From Oscillospiraceae bacterium (GTDB lineage Bacteria; Bacillota_A; Clostridia; Oscillospirales; Oscillospiraceae), in contig JAFQPT010000368.1 in the NCBI GenBank assembly GCA_017411665.1, positions 1 to 42,421 of the forward strand: a stretch of 42,421 bases of DNA. Direction: 5' to 3'. Position numbers and translations under genes: made by a program. Positions 42,265 to 42,421 of this stretch are shown here, in pieces (the stretch's first letter is position 1; the number at the start of each line of letters is the position of its first letter). The notes below the pieces were generated by a model. It ran no database searches and was not told the origin of the DNA. It saw only the letters and a program-made list of their open reading frames with translations.

Positions 42265-42421
42265 ATGCTTTCAAACCCTCTTACTATAGAATACATTTTG
42301 TAGATGGTGAATGATTAATGTTTTGTTCATTTTGTTAACATCTATTTTTGTAAGATTTTTTGTATGATGAAATATCTGTGGATTCCTTGACAATGTGATT
42401 GAAAAAATCTTCAAACCACCA

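Overview
The window looks like a chromosome segment of a hydrogenotrophic methanogen of the order Methanomicrobiales, probably close to Methanocorpusculum (genus inferred, not proven). Reasons: an F420-dependent methylenetetrahydromethanopterin reductase (Mer), archaeal information-processing genes (Cbf5, FttA/aCPSF1, proteasome beta, a PUA-domain RNA-binding protein, Rsm22, ZPR1, archaeal SepF), two archaeal tRNA genes, and many leaderless genes with a TATA box about 27 nt before the start codon.

Layout. (1) 1-640: GC-rich DNA with no convincing protein gene, full of perfect hairpins, possibly the end of a structured RNA. (2) 643-17822: core genome. It holds the operons sepF-zpr1-rsm22, hemD-cbf5 followed by tRNA-Ser(GGA), a TctA-type transporter, dUTPase/Dcd, tRNA-Arg(TCG), mer, two tandem MscS channels, acyP with two conserved archaeal genes, a lipobox-bearing methyltransferase-fold protein, psmB-fttA, a GIY-YIG/DUF123 gene coupled to a MntA/HepT toxin-antitoxin pair, and a metallo-beta-lactamase-fold hydrolase. 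(3) 18095-21540: a minus-strand cassette with Shine-Dalgarno-led genes (ribbon-helix-helix protein, HNH endonuclease, small HTH protein, orphans), a tRNA-like fold and operator-like palindromes. This looks like an integrated element or its remnant; no integrase is visible. (4) About 21600-32500: a strongly AT-rich accessory island. Its centre is a compact three-gene operon: a DNA methyltransferase, a Ser/Thr-type kinase fused to an ORC/CDC6-like P-loop ATPase, and a Rossmann-like protein. Around it are several membrane-anchored or orphan genes (a 2-TM protein, a 39-residue single-TM peptide, a Nudix-TM protein, a small 2-TM protein). (5) 32811-42264: a minus-strand surface-polysaccharide locus with a Wzx-type flippase, a DUF362/polyferredoxin protein, a MenD-like ThDP enzyme, a polysaccharide pyruvyl transferase, a multi-TM GT-C-like protein and a GT4 glycosyltransferase.

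The methyltransferase/kinase-ATPase/Rossmann operon is the best candidate for a little-described system. By composition it resembles phage-defence loci that join DNA modification to a signalling NTPase and an effector, but it has no PglZ, BrxC, restriction nuclease or other marker of the named systems I know. The MenD-like enzyme is the second notable point, because it sits among sugar-processing genes and no other menaquinone gene is visible here.

All family calls come from reading motifs and sequence character by eye. No database search, structure prediction or composition calculation was run.
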